Assembly (NCBI RefSeq): GCF_036417845.1
Contig: NC_089978.1
Coordinates: 136,766,288-136,830,287, forward strand
DNA from: Apteryx mantelli
Taxonomy: Eukaryota > Chordata > Aves > Apterygiformes > Apterygidae
DNA: 64,000 nucleotides
Reading direction: 5' to 3'
Shown: one piece after another, positions 36,073 to 48,226 of the stretch
How the letters are laid out: each line of letters begins with the position of its first letter
How positions within the stretch are numbered: the stretch's first letter is position 1
Translations under genes and position numbers: made by a program
Notes under the pieces: model-generated
What the model was told of the DNA's origin: nothing
What the model saw: only the letters and a program-made list of their open reading frames with translations
Database searches by the model: none

Positions 36073-39000
36073 ATCACAGAATCACAGAATGGTTGAGGTT
36101 GGAAGGGACCTCTGGAGATCATCTAGTCCAACACCCCTGCTCAAGCAGGGTCACCTAGAGCACGTTGCACAGGATCGCGTCTAGGCGGGTTTTGAATATC
36201 TCCAGAGAAGGAGACTCCACAACCTCTCTGGGCAACCTCTTCCAGTGCTCTGTCACCCTCACAGTGAAAAAGTTTCTCCTCATGTTCAGATGGAACTGTC
36301 CGTGTTTCAGTTTGTGCCCGTTGCCTCGCGTCCTGTCACTGGGCACCACTGAAAAGAGTCTGGCTCCATCCTCTTGACACCCTCCCTTCAGATACTTGTA
36401 CATGTTAATAAGATCTCCTCTCAACCTTCTCTTCTCCAGGCTAAACAGGCCCAGCTCTCTCAGCCTTTCCTCATAAGAGAGATGCTCCAGTCCCCTAAAA
36501 TCATCTTTGTAGCCCTTCACTGGACTTGCTCCAGTAGTGCCACATCCCTCTTGTACTGGGGAGCCCAGAACTGGACGCAGTACTCCAGATGTGGCCTCAG
36601 CAGGGCTGAGTAGAGGGGGAGGCTCACCTCCCTCCACCTGCTGGCAACACTCTTCCTGATGCACCCCAGGATACCATTGGCCTTCTTGGCCACAAGGGCG
36701 CCTTGCTGCCTCATGCTTAACTTGGTGTCCAGCAGCACTCCCAGGACCTTCTCTGCAGAGCTGCTTTCCAGCAGGTCAGCCCCAGCCTGTCCTGCTGCAG
36801 GGCCTTATTCCCCCCCTCGGTGCAGGACCCTGCAATTGCCTTTGTTGAACTTCATGAGGTTCCTCTCCGCCCACCTCTCCAGCCTGTCCAGGTCTCTCTG
36901 AATGGCAGCACAGCCCTCTGGTGCACACTCCTCCCAGTTTTGTATCGTCAGCAAACTTGCCGAGGAGGCACTCTGTTCCTTCATCCAGGTCATTGATGAA
37001 GAAGTTGAACAAGACTGGACCCAGGACTGACCCCTGGGGGACACCGCTAGCTACGGGCCTCCAACTAGACTCTGCACCACTGATCACAACCCTCTGAGCT
37101 CTGCCAGCCAGCCAGTTCTCAAGCCACCTTACCGGCCACTCATCTAACCCACACTTCCTGAGCTTACCTATGAGGATGTTACGGGATACAGTGTCAAAAG
37201 CCTTCCTGAAGTCAAGGTAGACAACATCCACTGCTCTCCCCTCATCAACCCAGCCAGTCATTCCATCACAGAAGGCTATCAGGTTGATTAAGCATCATTT
37301 CGCCTTGGTGAAGCCATGCTGACTGCTCCTGATCACCTTCTTTTCCTCCACATGCATGGAGATGGCCTCCAGGATGAGCTGCTCCATCACCTTTCGAGGG
37401 ATGGAGGTGAGCCTGACTGGCCTGTAGTTTCCTGGGTCCTCTTGCCCTTTTTGAAGAGTGGGGTGACACTGGCTTTCTTCCAGTCTTCAGGCACCTCTCC
37501 TGTTCTCCAGGACCTTGCAAAGATGATGGAGAGTGGCCTAGCAATAACATCCGCCAGCTCCCTCAGCACTCGTGGGTGCATCCCAGCGGGGCCCATGGAT
37601 TTGTGGGTGTCAGGTTTCACTAAATGATCTCTAACCCCATCCTCCTCAACCAACGGGAAGGCTTCCTTTCTCCAGACTTTCTCTCTTGCCTCCAGCGTCT
37701 GCGAGTCCTGAGGGCTGGCCTGAGCAGGAAAGACTGACGCAAAGGCGGCATTCAGTAACTCTGCCTTCTCTCACCAGGGCAGCCACCCCATTCAGCAGCG
37801 GGCCCACATTTTCCCTAGTCTTCCTTTTGCTCCTGATGTATGCGAAGAAGCCCTTCTTCTTGTCCTTGACATCCCTTGCCAGATTTAATTCCAAATGGGC
37901 CCTGGCCTTCCTCGTCGCATCCCTGCAGACGCTGACAACGTGCCTATAGTCCTCCCAAGTGGCCTGTCCCCCTTTCCACATTCTCTCTACTTCCTTCTTC
38001 TGGCTGAGTTTTGCCAGGAGCTCCTTGCTCAGCCATGCAGGCCTCCTGCCTCCTTGCTCATAGCGATGCTCCGATCTTGAGCTTGCAGGAAGTGATGCTT
38101 GAAAGTAACCAGCTCTCTTGGGCACCCCCCGCTCCTTCTAGGGCCCTAACCCATGGGATTCCTCCAAGTAGGTCCCTGAAGAGGCCAAAGTTTGCTCTGC
38201 TGAAGTCCAGGGTTGCGATCCTGCTTATTGCCCTGCCTCCTCCTCACAGCATCCTGAACTCCACCATCTCGCGGTCACTGCCCCCAAGGCTGCCCCCGAC
38301 CTTCGCATCTTTGGCCAGTCCTTCTCTGTTTGTTAGTACGAGGTGCAGCAGCACACCTCTCCTCGTTGGCTCCTCCACCACCTGTGTCAAAAAGTTATCA
38401 CCAATGCTCTGCAGGAACTTCCTGGAGTGTTTGTGCCTAGCTGTGTTGTGTCTCCAGCAGCTATCAGGCTGGTTGAAGTCCCCCATGAGAACCGGCGCCC
38501 CTGATCGTGAGGCTACTTCCAGCTGTCTGTAGAAGGCCTCCGCCACTTCCTCTTCCCGATCAGGTGGCCTGTAGTAAACACCCACCACAGTGTCCCCCAT
38601 GCTAGCCTGCCCTTTAATCCTTCCCCATAAGCTCTCGACTCACTCTTCAGCCACCCCGAGGCAGAGCTCAATACATTCCAGTTGCTCTCTCACCTAAAGA
38701 GCAACTCCACCACCTCGCTTTCCTGGCCTGTCCTTCCTAAAAAGCAGGTAGCCATCTAGGACAGCACGCCAGTCATGTGAACGATCCCACCACGTCTCTG
38801 TAATTGCATGAGCTCATGATCATGGCCCTGCAACCACACACAGCTCTCTAGTTCTTCCTCTTTAGTGCCCATGCTGCATGCATTGGTGTACAGGCATTTC
38901 AGAGTGCTGATCGAGCACGTGGCTTTCCCAGGAGGGATACAAGGGGCTCCTCCGTAGCCACAGCCCATGCGCACTTCCCTGGCTGCAGGCACCCCGCCTC

Positions 39001-40555
39001 GAGCCGTGTTTTGCCAACTACCCGGTCACTCTAACGCTCCTCTTGCCCCATCTTTCCTAGTTTACAGTCCTCCTTAGCAGGCTGGCCAACCTGTTGGCAT
39101 AGACACATGTGCCCCGCTTAGTGAGGTGGAGCCCAGCTCTCCCCATCAGTTGTCGATCTTCAGACAGGGGCCCATGCGCGCAGAAACCAAAACCCTCTTG
39201 GCAACACCAGCGGCGCAGCCAGCTGTTGACTTGGAAAGTCCGTCTCCTCCATCCCCCTCACTGGCGGGATTGAGGAGAAGATGTCCTGGGCTCCCAGACC
39301 CTTCACCACCATCCCCAGAGCTCGGAAATCCTGTTCGATGGTTTCCAGTTTGCCCTTGGTGTCATTAGTGCCCACATGGCAGAGCGGCAGAGGGTACTAG
39401 TCCGATGAGTGGCCAAGCCTTGGCAGTCTTTCCATGACATCTCGTACGCGAGCCCCGGCAGGCAACAAACCTCTCTAGACAAGAGGTCAGGTTGGCAGAT
39501 AGGTGCCTCCATCCCCTGCAGCAGGGAGTCCCCCACAACAATCACCCACCGCTTCTTCCAGGCATTCCAGCAAGGCACAGGGTGTGTTGTCCCAGGGGCA
39601 TTGCTGCAAGGGAAGTACATCTCCTCCTCATCCTGGAGGGCACTAAACTTGTTTTTCAGCTGCAAGTCTTTGGGAGGAGTAGGAGCCTTTCTCCTTCCAC
39701 GAGCAGTGACCAGTTCCCAGCCTTCTTCTACGATGTTATGATGTACTGTTTCACACGGCACAGAGCCCTCCGGCAACTCCGCTGCTGTGGGGGCTTGAGA
39801 CTCCTGGAGCTGTACAATCTCTGAGAATACCCTATCTCCTTCTCATCCTCTTGGATGCTACGCAGCATACTGACCTCCTCCCATAACTCCCTTACTTGAC
39901 GACACAACTCATCAACAGCAGTACACCTCCTGCAGGAGAGCTGACTGTCAACCCAGGCCTCACAGAGAGGCCCCAAGCACTCCCTGCAGCCTGAGACCTG
40001 TAGAGCAGCATCTACTGTCAGAGGGTCTGTCTGGGTCCCAGCCTCTGACACAGCCGACGCAGCGACTCCAATGGCTGCTGGGGAATGTGCTCTGTGGCGT
40101 GTCATGACCATACTTGAGGAAGCATACACCAGAGGGATCGGAAATGAGGTGCCTTCTTGTGCCCTGCTGTGCAAACTGCTGCCTCTGGGAGCTGTACTCT
40201 AGGCCTGGCTCTTATATAGGCCTCTCCCTAGCACTGACTCACAGGGTGCTTGACCTGCCCTAATCGAGGGCCACCTGGATCAAAGGCCCCAACTCCCTCT
40301 GATCAGGGGCAACCAAGAGAGCTTGTTAGCAGCAGCTACTTCTAGCTAGAGCTTCTCCCAGGAGAAGTCAAGGCCTCCTGCAGTTGTCCTTGCCTAGCTT
40401 CCCCTTTCCTGTTCGCAGCAATCACCTTCTAGTTCCTTGGGGGTCCTCAGAAAGTCCCACAACTTCCAACAAGGTTCTCAAGTTCTAGTCAGAGCCCAAA
40501 CACTGCTGCACAAATTGCTGCCTCTGTTCGCTGCCTCTGTTAGCTGTGCCATAGA
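36073..40555 (-). mobile_element. Nearly full-length CR1 LINE
   Basis: The 3' end, two ATTCTGTG units, is at 36073. Reading leftward on the minus strand from about 40555: a 5' UTR; ORF1 from about 40110 with cysteine pairs (CRECLGPLCEAW, CRRC) and a helical stretch; then an ORF1 part at about 39776-39160 with VIVVGDSLLQG, the GDSL box of the SGNH-esterase domain of CR1 ORF1. ORF2 runs from about 38990, with endonuclease (GVYYRPPDREEE, LMGDFNQPDSCW at 38600-38244) and reverse transcriptase ([34 protein letters not shown]). The 4.5 kb length fits a full element. Several frameshifts and stops break both ORFs, so it is not autonomous. The left (5') edge is uncertain by tens of bases. Confidence 0.93.
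40111..40555 (-). promoter_or_regulatory. CR1 5' UTR and probable internal promoter
   Basis: GC-rich 5' region of the CR1. Two similar blocks lie about 345 bp apart on the + strand: TGTGCAAACTGCTGCCTCTG near 40169 and TGCACAAATTGCTGCCTCTG near 40508. This suggests a partly duplicated or monomer-like 5' UTR. Promoter function is known for LINE 5' UTRs in general; here it is inferred. Confidence 0.4.
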
Positions 40556-41563
40556 CAAAGCCATAGACGTGTGCTTTTCAGAACAGTAGAACAGTCTCAC
40601 AATTTTTGGAATATCTGACTCATAATGTTTTGACTCTGGGGTGCAGCCACACTATATGGCCACCACATCGTCCAGTCTTCACTCAGGGAGAGGGGGTAAA
40701 GTTAATCTGTCCCACAGCACACTCACCTCAACCTGCGCCATACTTATGATTTGCTTTCTTCCCCTCAAACACAGTCAGACAGTAGAATGGGTCTCCAACA
40801 GCCAGCACAGAAAGAAGGGAAGATGAACTGTCCAAGGCTTGTCCTGAGGAAACTGACCCATGGCAGTTTTGCAAATAACTAGCTAGAAGACACTGGGTTA
40901 GAAGAAGCTGGCAAAAAATGTTTTCTTCCCTTTTCTTTCTTCTCTCCTTTTTCTCTTCCATGTCTTCTCTTGGATGGTTATCAAAGCTGCAAAGAGCACA
41001 AAACTCCACTACCTTAGAAAGGAGAATTGTGTTTCTAAGATATCTGGTGGAAAAAGTCACTCACCATGAATGATGGAGATCATCTCTTCTTAATATCTCT
41101 TTCCTTATTGGGTGGCTAATTCACCCCTCCATGTCCCCACTGAAAATGGCTGATCTTAAAAATAGAAATAGATTCAACTATAAGGTAGGACACAGGGACA
41201 AAGGAAAGTTACAGACTGCACTTCAAGTCAAGGAATGGAGAAATAACTGTGGGGGTGAGTCTGACTATACTGAGATACTACTGGTTTTGTGTAGGCAAGG
41301 ATTTCTGTATGAATGGTTAGAACAACAATAGCCAGCTTGTTAATGTAACTTGAGCTGTTAAATACATTAGGAAGATTTCATAACCCATCTTTTATTCCAG
41401 TCTTGGCAGAGGCTTAGACACAAGATAACAAATCCTTAGACGTAGGAGAATTGGGAGGAAATGATTCTGTATTGTTCCCAGAGCGTATGGAAAAGATGCA
41501 GCTTCACTTGGATATCCCATGGAAATTACTAGCGTTTGCTCTGTGTTTCTTCTCCACACAAAG
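40556..41563. other. Spacer between the CR1 and the lectin pseudogene
   Basis: No gene recognised. Earlier exons of the lectin pseudogene would be expected here or beyond the CR1, but I could not find an ITIM, membrane or stalk exon. Confidence 0.4.
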
Positions 41564-42540
41564 GATGAGGCAGGACCTGCTGTCCAATGGGCTGGCAATG
41601 TCTTCAAGCCAGCTGTTTCTGTGTGTTGTCTGATATAATGTCCCAGCAGTGAGAGAAGAAGAATTGCAGCGGGATGGACTCCTACCCAATTTGTACAGAT
41701 GCTAAGAGGATAATGGCAGTGCACAGCAGCTCTGGTGGAATCCTGCACTTCCTCACCTTGCTCGTGAGATGAACCCCCTCCCCCTCCCCCCCAGGGGGAA
41801 CCCCCTCTCTCTGTTTGTTCAACCCTGGGCTGCCTCTGCTCACTGTCCCTGTCCACACTCGCCCCACAGAGACCCTTGTCTTTGCCAGCCTTGCCTCTGC
41901 TGAAGAATTAAATTTATCTTTTATCAGGATTTGCTTTTCTGATTGGCTACAAGTACCTGCCACAGCCAGCAAAGTAGTAAACTGCTGCATTGGTCTGGGT
42001 GAAGGCTACATAGACTAGAGCCACTGGATACACCACATTGCAATGCATGTATCTCCTATGATGGAAACTGTTTGTCAGATCACCCCGTAGATGAGCAGGG
42101 CTGAAGGTGATGCCAGGCATGTGTGCAGCTGGTGCCCATGTGAAAGACACTGATGCATATGTGAAAGAGATCACTCTCCTTACTCAAAATGAAGTCTTTC
42201 TGCTGTAACAGAGAAGACTGTTGGGAGAAACCATCAACCCCTCTCATGGTGAGGAAGGGAAAGCTTTCTGAATGATTCAGAGACTGAGTTGCTTCCCACC
42301 CTTCACCGGTTACAGCTTTGTAGTATCATGCTCATAATTCCCTTTTGATACAAGAACATTTCCTCCTTGCAGAGGCTGGTATCTGAAGGTACTTAACCAT
42401 GCAGACAGGGAGAAGTGAGCTGTTATGTATGTGGATGGAATAATGTACCAGAATGGAAACAGGAACTGAGAGTACTGCCTGCTTTTCCTTGAGAACCTGT
42501 CACATTTCTGACACTCCAGGAATTAATCTGTGAAGGATTT
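41564..42540 (+). pseudogene. CLEC4-type lectin pseudogene
   Basis: Three blocks follow the order of the last three CLEC4A-like exons. Block one, about 41564-41712, contains CTGTCCAATGGGCTGG and matches exon 4 (CTGCCCAATGGGCTGG). Block two, about 41927-42060, has CTGCATTGGTCTGGGTGA, matching exon 5 (CTACATTGGTCTGAGTGC). Block three, about 42373-42540, ends AATTAATCTGTGAAGGA, matching the RICEA end of exon 6. The intervening DNA also matches the lectin intron (TTCAACCCTGGGCTGCCTCT). Stops, indels and poor splice sites break the frame throughout, and the conserved tryptophans and cysteines are mostly gone. It is an old tandem duplicate of the neighbouring receptor. Upstream exons are absent or unrecognisable. 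The 4.5 kb CR1 lies directly upstream and may have displaced them. Confidence 0.75.
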
Positions 42541-43824
42541 GTTGGAACTCCTGGGTGTGGATCTAGAGCAAGAGAGACCACCCTGATCCTCTCTTGAGAG
42601 AGTCTGGTGGGAAAGGGTTTGGGGATGGTCTGAACCCTGGCTTTTATTATGTCAAATGAAGAGAAGTAAAGGTGACCCTGTTCACCATATTGAAATCAAA
42701 AGCCAAACAGTATTCTTAAAGCAAAATTCAAACATTTAAGATGTGGCAGTGTAGGAGGGCCAACTTGCAATGCAGAGGCTGCTTATGAGCTTACCCCAAA
42801 GTGTTCTGGAGAAGGCGTGATTGAACACAGATTTGCTAGAGAAGTAATGCAAGGCAAATGAGTTTGCCTACCTAACAGCCAATACTGTTAAATTTAGCAG
42901 CTTCTGTGTGAATGCTGTTGATCCAACAGCTTTGTCTGAACAGGAAATGATGGAGACATGAAGACCCTTTGTGCTACTGTACTGAACTACTTTGTAATTA
43001 AAAACAGTGTCCCTTCATGCTGTTAGGGATCAGCAGTGGGTTGTTTCCCCAGGGAATGCAGCAGTTGTTCACTCTGCTCATCCAGATCCTTAGGTTCAGC
43101 ACTGCTCTGTGGCATTCTCCCTTTCAAACAGCTGCCTTACTGCTTTTTGCAATCCAAGAAACCTCCATGGGTCTGCCTTGCAGACTGCCCACTATTCTAG
43201 CTCTGGGCTTCTCACACAGCTCTGACAGTGCCCCTGCTCCCACCCTGTAGCCCCTTTTCCTTTTCCAGTTAGGAAATATTGCCCCCCCCCCCACACACAC
43301 ACACACATCCCCAAAGCTCTCAGTCCTTGGTCAGAAGTGATCTTTTCTCTAGCAAACATTTAATTTTAAGTTGGATCCTCACAGTAGAAGAATTAAACTC
43401 AGTTGTATCGCAGGTGTTTAGTTTGACCCTCATAGTTCCCCACAGCTGGAAACAACTTTATCCAGTGGTTTTAGTTCTGAGCCACTGAGCAACTGGCACA
43501 GTGAAAGTCTGAAGTAACTTATTTTCTGAGGTGATTGAAAAGGAGCCTCAAACTTTAATTGGTTGCTTGCAGAGGATTTCTTCTACGCTTGCTTGGGGTG
43601 GAGAGAGGAAGAGATTTTCTTTTTTTATTTCCTCTTTTGCAAAATGGTGAACAGATTTTGCCACTCTAGAAACATGTATTGATGGCTCAATGTAAAAGGA
43701 TTTAAGAAGGCACAGACTGGATGTTCCTTCTTCATGAGCTCATTAACTCCATACATTCCCTTGCATCCTACCAAGTCAGTATACTGGAGAGCAGCAAAAG
43801 GAGTTTTTGTCATGAGTTGCATGA
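42541..43824. other. Intergenic spacer with a simple repeat
   Basis: No gene seen. A C-run followed by a (CA)n microsatellite lies at about 43281-43308. Confidence 0.5.
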
Positions 43825-44058
43825 CCAAAGGAAAGGAAATTCGGACTGGACATGAGAAACAAATTCTTCCACCTGAGAGCAGAGCAGCACTGGAACAGGT
43901 GCCCAGAGGGGCTGTGGAATATCCATTATTGAGACTGTCCAGCTCAACAGGAAAAGGACCTAAGCAACCTCATCTATCATTGTTAGTCTTGCTGTTAGCA
44001 GGAGGTTGGGCTAGACATCTCCTGATGTGCCATCCCACTTAAAGTACTCTATGATTCA
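43825..44058 (+). mobile_element. CR1 3' tail fragment
   Basis: The stretch GCACTGGAACAGGTGCCCAG, then GGTTGGGCTAGACATCTCCT, follows the CR1 3' end (ACTGGAAGAGGTTGCCC, GTTGGACTAGATGATCTCC). It belongs to a different subfamily from the young copies at 36 and 55 kb and is more diverged. The octamer end is degraded to CTATGATTC. Confidence 0.75.
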
Positions 44059-47000
44059 TCAGAGGTACCAAATAGTAGCCCAGCTTCATAATGCACTCTT
44101 ACAGTAGAGCAGCTGTAGCTAAGAAAGCATCATATCCAGCAACTACCTTCTAAAGTGGCTGCATTGCTTTGGCACAGTGCTTCCCGACCCGCAGGATTCC
44201 TCTGCCAAAGTCCACTTAGGCCTTCATGGCTACTTTGAGATCTGTGACAGAGCATCAGTCAGCTGCATTATCAAGAGATCCCTTTCTAGAAGAAATAGAG
44301 TGCTTAATTCATACACTTCTTCCACAGTAGTCTGATGCTGTGCTTCTTCTGGTACTGGTTCTTTGGCTGGTACTTGCTGGGTACCATACAACTGCCTTTA
44401 GAATCTGAGCTCAGGATCAAGTCTGCGAAATCAAGAGCTTCGGATTCTTCCTCTTTACCTGCTAGGGCAGATCTTAACTAAGAATTAATTCTTTTCTCTG
44501 TTCCTCTCCAACCCTTTCACACCTGAGTTGCCCTGTTTGGAGAGCAGCTGTCTCATTCTGAACTAGTCAGTGTGGAGCAGTCCAGGCAGTGTGTAGGATC
44601 AGAGTGCAGAGGCAGGGCAGAATTCAAACCTGAAGTGACTCAGCTGTATAGGAGACCCTTACAATGTAAGACTTCAGGGTCTCACTTCATGCAGTTAGTT
44701 TATTGATCATTCAATTGATTTATTAGTTTCTTAGTAGTGTATTGCTAAATCAATAGTCTCTTGAATATAGTCTTTTGAATCAATAATGTCTGAAGCTTGC
44801 AGTGTAAGTGGGAGAGTCAGCTCCCGAGATAACACTTGCAGAAACTGAAAACAAACATGTTTGCAGCTATGAAAGGGTTAACTATTGACCTTCTGATTGA
44901 CCTGTTCTGATCAGCATCTCAGGACTGCCTTTCTCACAGTTTCTTTTATTCTCCTGTAAAATGTTTGGCAGACTTTTATTCCCCTGTATGCCTTCCTCCC
45001 AGCAGATTAGGGCATGATAATTGGCTTCCCTGGCAAAGAGTGCTCAGGTAGTTTTGACTTCTCCTCCACATCTTTTTGCTTTCTCCTCAACATTCTCACC
45101 ATATGGTTCCCCCCTCTCCCCTCACAGCTCAGACCTTATTGTGTGGTGCTGATACTGCTTTTTATATTTAATGAAAGTGATCTGTGAGAAGAATGGGGAT
45201 TATATTTCCTGTACATTAAAAAAAAGAAAGAGAAAAATAGTTATTTTTGACAGAGATTTTTTTTTTAATGATCCAGGGTGCACCACAGCACACAGAAACT
45301 TGTATCATCACAGAAAGAACAGCTAACCACACCACAGGGATAGTAATGAGATGCCAAAGTGGGAATTTCTTCAGATGATATCCCAACCAGAGTTACAATG
45401 CCCCTGCAAGAGGCTGCAAGTGCATAAACAATACACTGTCCCACAACACACTGCTGCCTTGGGCATCTCCTGTCTCCACTGTCTTCCTGTGCAATGCAAA
45501 CACTGGGGCTTAAAGATTTTACTAGAATAGTCCATCCACCACATAACAGATGAGCCATTCAAGGTAGGGAATGTATACAAATTTTCCTTGCAGCAGAAAT
45601 CCTCGGTAATTCCCAGCTAGTCTGGCCAGCCCAGAGTGGTGGTAACATTCATATTAGCTCATCCAATACTAGATAAAAGAAATAATAAGTGAGAAGGAGG
45701 AGGGGGAAATCCCTGCTTCATGTAAAAAAGATCAGAGATTCTTGGAGGAAATTCTCATGGAAAAGTGATTAAAAAAGAGACAGTGGCTGTTGTAAAAAAA
45801 GCATACATTTTGCTTCATTTCATCACTTGGCTTAGCAAGGATCATCATTTATTGCAGACAGTCATGTGTATCCTGTAAAGAGGAATCAGCTGTCATAATT
45901 AAACATAATGACAGCAGCAGGCACAGTGGACAGCTGTAATTAACAAGCCTGACCGTAAGAATCATGAACACTGACCGCTTTATATATCCCCTAACCAATC
46001 AATGTCAGTACTAATTGCTGTGATCTCCCAGAGGACTTGGTGTCACTCCCCTGAGCAAGAGGGAAGAAAAGTAAGGCAGCACATTGGATCACAGTGTTCA
46101 CCAAGGCAATAGAGAATTTTTTTAAGCAGGTGGATACAGTATTACTGCAACAGATCCTGCACCACCATTCCTCTCCAATGTGATCCTACAAGCCAGATGA
46201 TAGTACCTGCATTGGTCAGACCACAGTAGTTTTTGCTTCTCTCTCTCCCTAATGATGCCAGGCATTTTCTTCCTGTCTCTTGCTGAGGATCCCATCTGTG
46301 AGCACTGTGCTTGCCGGCAGCAGCAAGGAAACTGACCTCACTTTCTCCCTAGGTTGCTGTCTAAGTAGGCGGGGCATAACCAGCAGGGCACACCACCAAC
46401 TCTTCCACAATATTCCCACTAGGAAACCTCTAAAAGATTGGCAGAGTGAGAGTGCTCCTTTAAACCTTGTCTGAAGGACTCCTGGAGAAGGGTAAGATTG
46501 AGGGAGTAGGGAGACCTGGCTGTGCTTTTTCTCTGCAGGAAGGAGCACATATGCAGAGGAATGAGGTGTATTCCCAGGCTGTCCTTCCAGTGTGGGCTTT
46601 CTGACTGGTTTCCAGCTAATGAGAGCATCTCTCAAAGACTGGACATCACAGGGTTTGAACCAGAGGAAAATCAGAAGCCAGTTTAGGTTTGAACCACTGC
46701 TGAAATTTTTGCTGCAATCAGACTGCATCTCAGCTGCAGGTTATGTATATCACTATGGTTCTTTCCCTATCCTCAAACCTGAGTTTCTTTCCAAAGGAAA
46801 CAAGAATGTGTCAGGGAGTAGTGCAGTCAGCAGAGTCAACCAAGACACTGCAGAGGTGGACGGAGGTGCCTCCCTGTGAGCTGGAGGAACTGCAAGAGGA
46901 CTATCTCTGGGAGGAGGAAGCCTCCGCTGTCCTGTGATGAACAGCTCCCCTTCGGGAAGGATCTGTTCCAGCTGCTCCTGGTGAAGGCACTCCTGCTGCT

Positions 47001-48220
47001 GCAGCTGCGGTTCCCACAGTCCCTGCTGTCAGTCCTAGTGGAAAAGGTTTTGCTCCAGCAGCGATGTCCCTCGCTGGGACAGGGCCTCCTTCTCCCACTG
47101 AAATCATCCCACACCCTCTGCTCTTCAGTCAGGTGGGCCTGGGCTCACCAAAGCAAGCAGACCTCTTGTTGCTAATTCTATACTAGGGGCTCCTGTGGAT
47201 GGGGCCCTTGGTCAGAGAAAATCCGGTGGAGAAACAAGCTCCACACCATACTCTGGTGGACCTGAAGCACCCTGAGGTCACAGGAAAATGGTGGCTAGGA
47301 AGATGCTGTTCCATCTAAGGTAACACCCCCAGCCTGTGTAGGCCATGGCGCATAAGCACACTATCTGTCTAAGCTAGAGGGGAGAGAGCTGACAGGGCGT
47401 AGTTAAGGACTAGGCCTAATCATGGAAAGTGCTGTAGTCCCTCTCCCTGCCTCTGCACCCCTTGCCTAGCCAGCACCCCAGAGCCATCCCTCAGGATGCT
47501 ATGCCCTAGCTCTTCTTCTTGGGACTGAATGACACAAGACCCACATTAGCCATTCTTCCCCTGCTGCCTCTGAGACTGGAAAAGCTCTGATGAAGTGCTA
47601 GAACTTGTCACACAGACAGGTCTCCTCCTCTTCAGTTCTCTTCCAGGCTGGCAGGGAGCTCAGGCTGGCTGCTGACAACGTGGAAGAGCTATTTTGGCTG
47701 CTCTGGCAACCCTTGACCTGTTGAACAAATAACGGAAGGTTGTGGACCATGGCAGAGTAATGATTATTGTCTGTTGTCTGGAGCAGGGCCTGCTGAGGCC
47801 AACACCGCTTCTACTTTGATGGTGGCATCATTGGAGTTAAAGGCTTAGAAGATTGGCAGTCTAGCATCACAGAAGTCCCAAAACGGCAGACCATGAATGC
47901 CAGGGGGTCTTCTGTAAGAGGACACATCCTCTAGCTGAAGCTGCTTGTCACTCTCCTTTCTGTCCTGCCAAGTGGGAACCAGTATCCTTTCCTAGGGAAA
48001 AGCAGGCTTCATTTTCTCCACTTCCAAGTTTCAGGGGCTTTCAGCCCCTGTAGGAGATATCCACTTACATATATACTGCCCGTTAAGCAGCATTTGCTCA
48101 CATCTTTCTAGCACCAATGGTGGCAGCCATATTGTTATGCACAGGATGTGAGTTGGCTGGGGCTGGGACTGGTCACTCAGAAGACAGCCTCAAGGAAAGA
48201 ACAGGATCAACATTTACTGG
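44059..48220. other. Spacer with a GC-rich unassigned stretch
   Basis: Mostly AT-rich and featureless. From about 46840 to 47160 the DNA turns GC-rich, with several open frames on both strands (for example ELEELQEDYLWEEEASAVL on +). No frame is recognisable and there are no clean splice borders. A decayed processed copy of an unrelated gene is one possibility. Confidence 0.3.
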
Positions 48221-48226
48221 TTTATT
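48221..48226 (-). terminator. Polyadenylation signal of the minus-strand lectin gene
   Basis: TTTATT on + is AATAAA on the minus strand, about 530 bp past the stop codon of the minus-strand lectin's last exon. It is the first canonical signal I noticed downstream of that stop. Confidence 0.4.

Noticed and set aside
43281-43308. C-run plus (CA)n tract as a functional element
   Set aside because: An ordinary microsatellite.
46840-47160. GC-rich stretch with open frames in several phases on both strands
   Set aside because: Open in many frames because of composition; no single frame has protein-like conservation or start and splice context.
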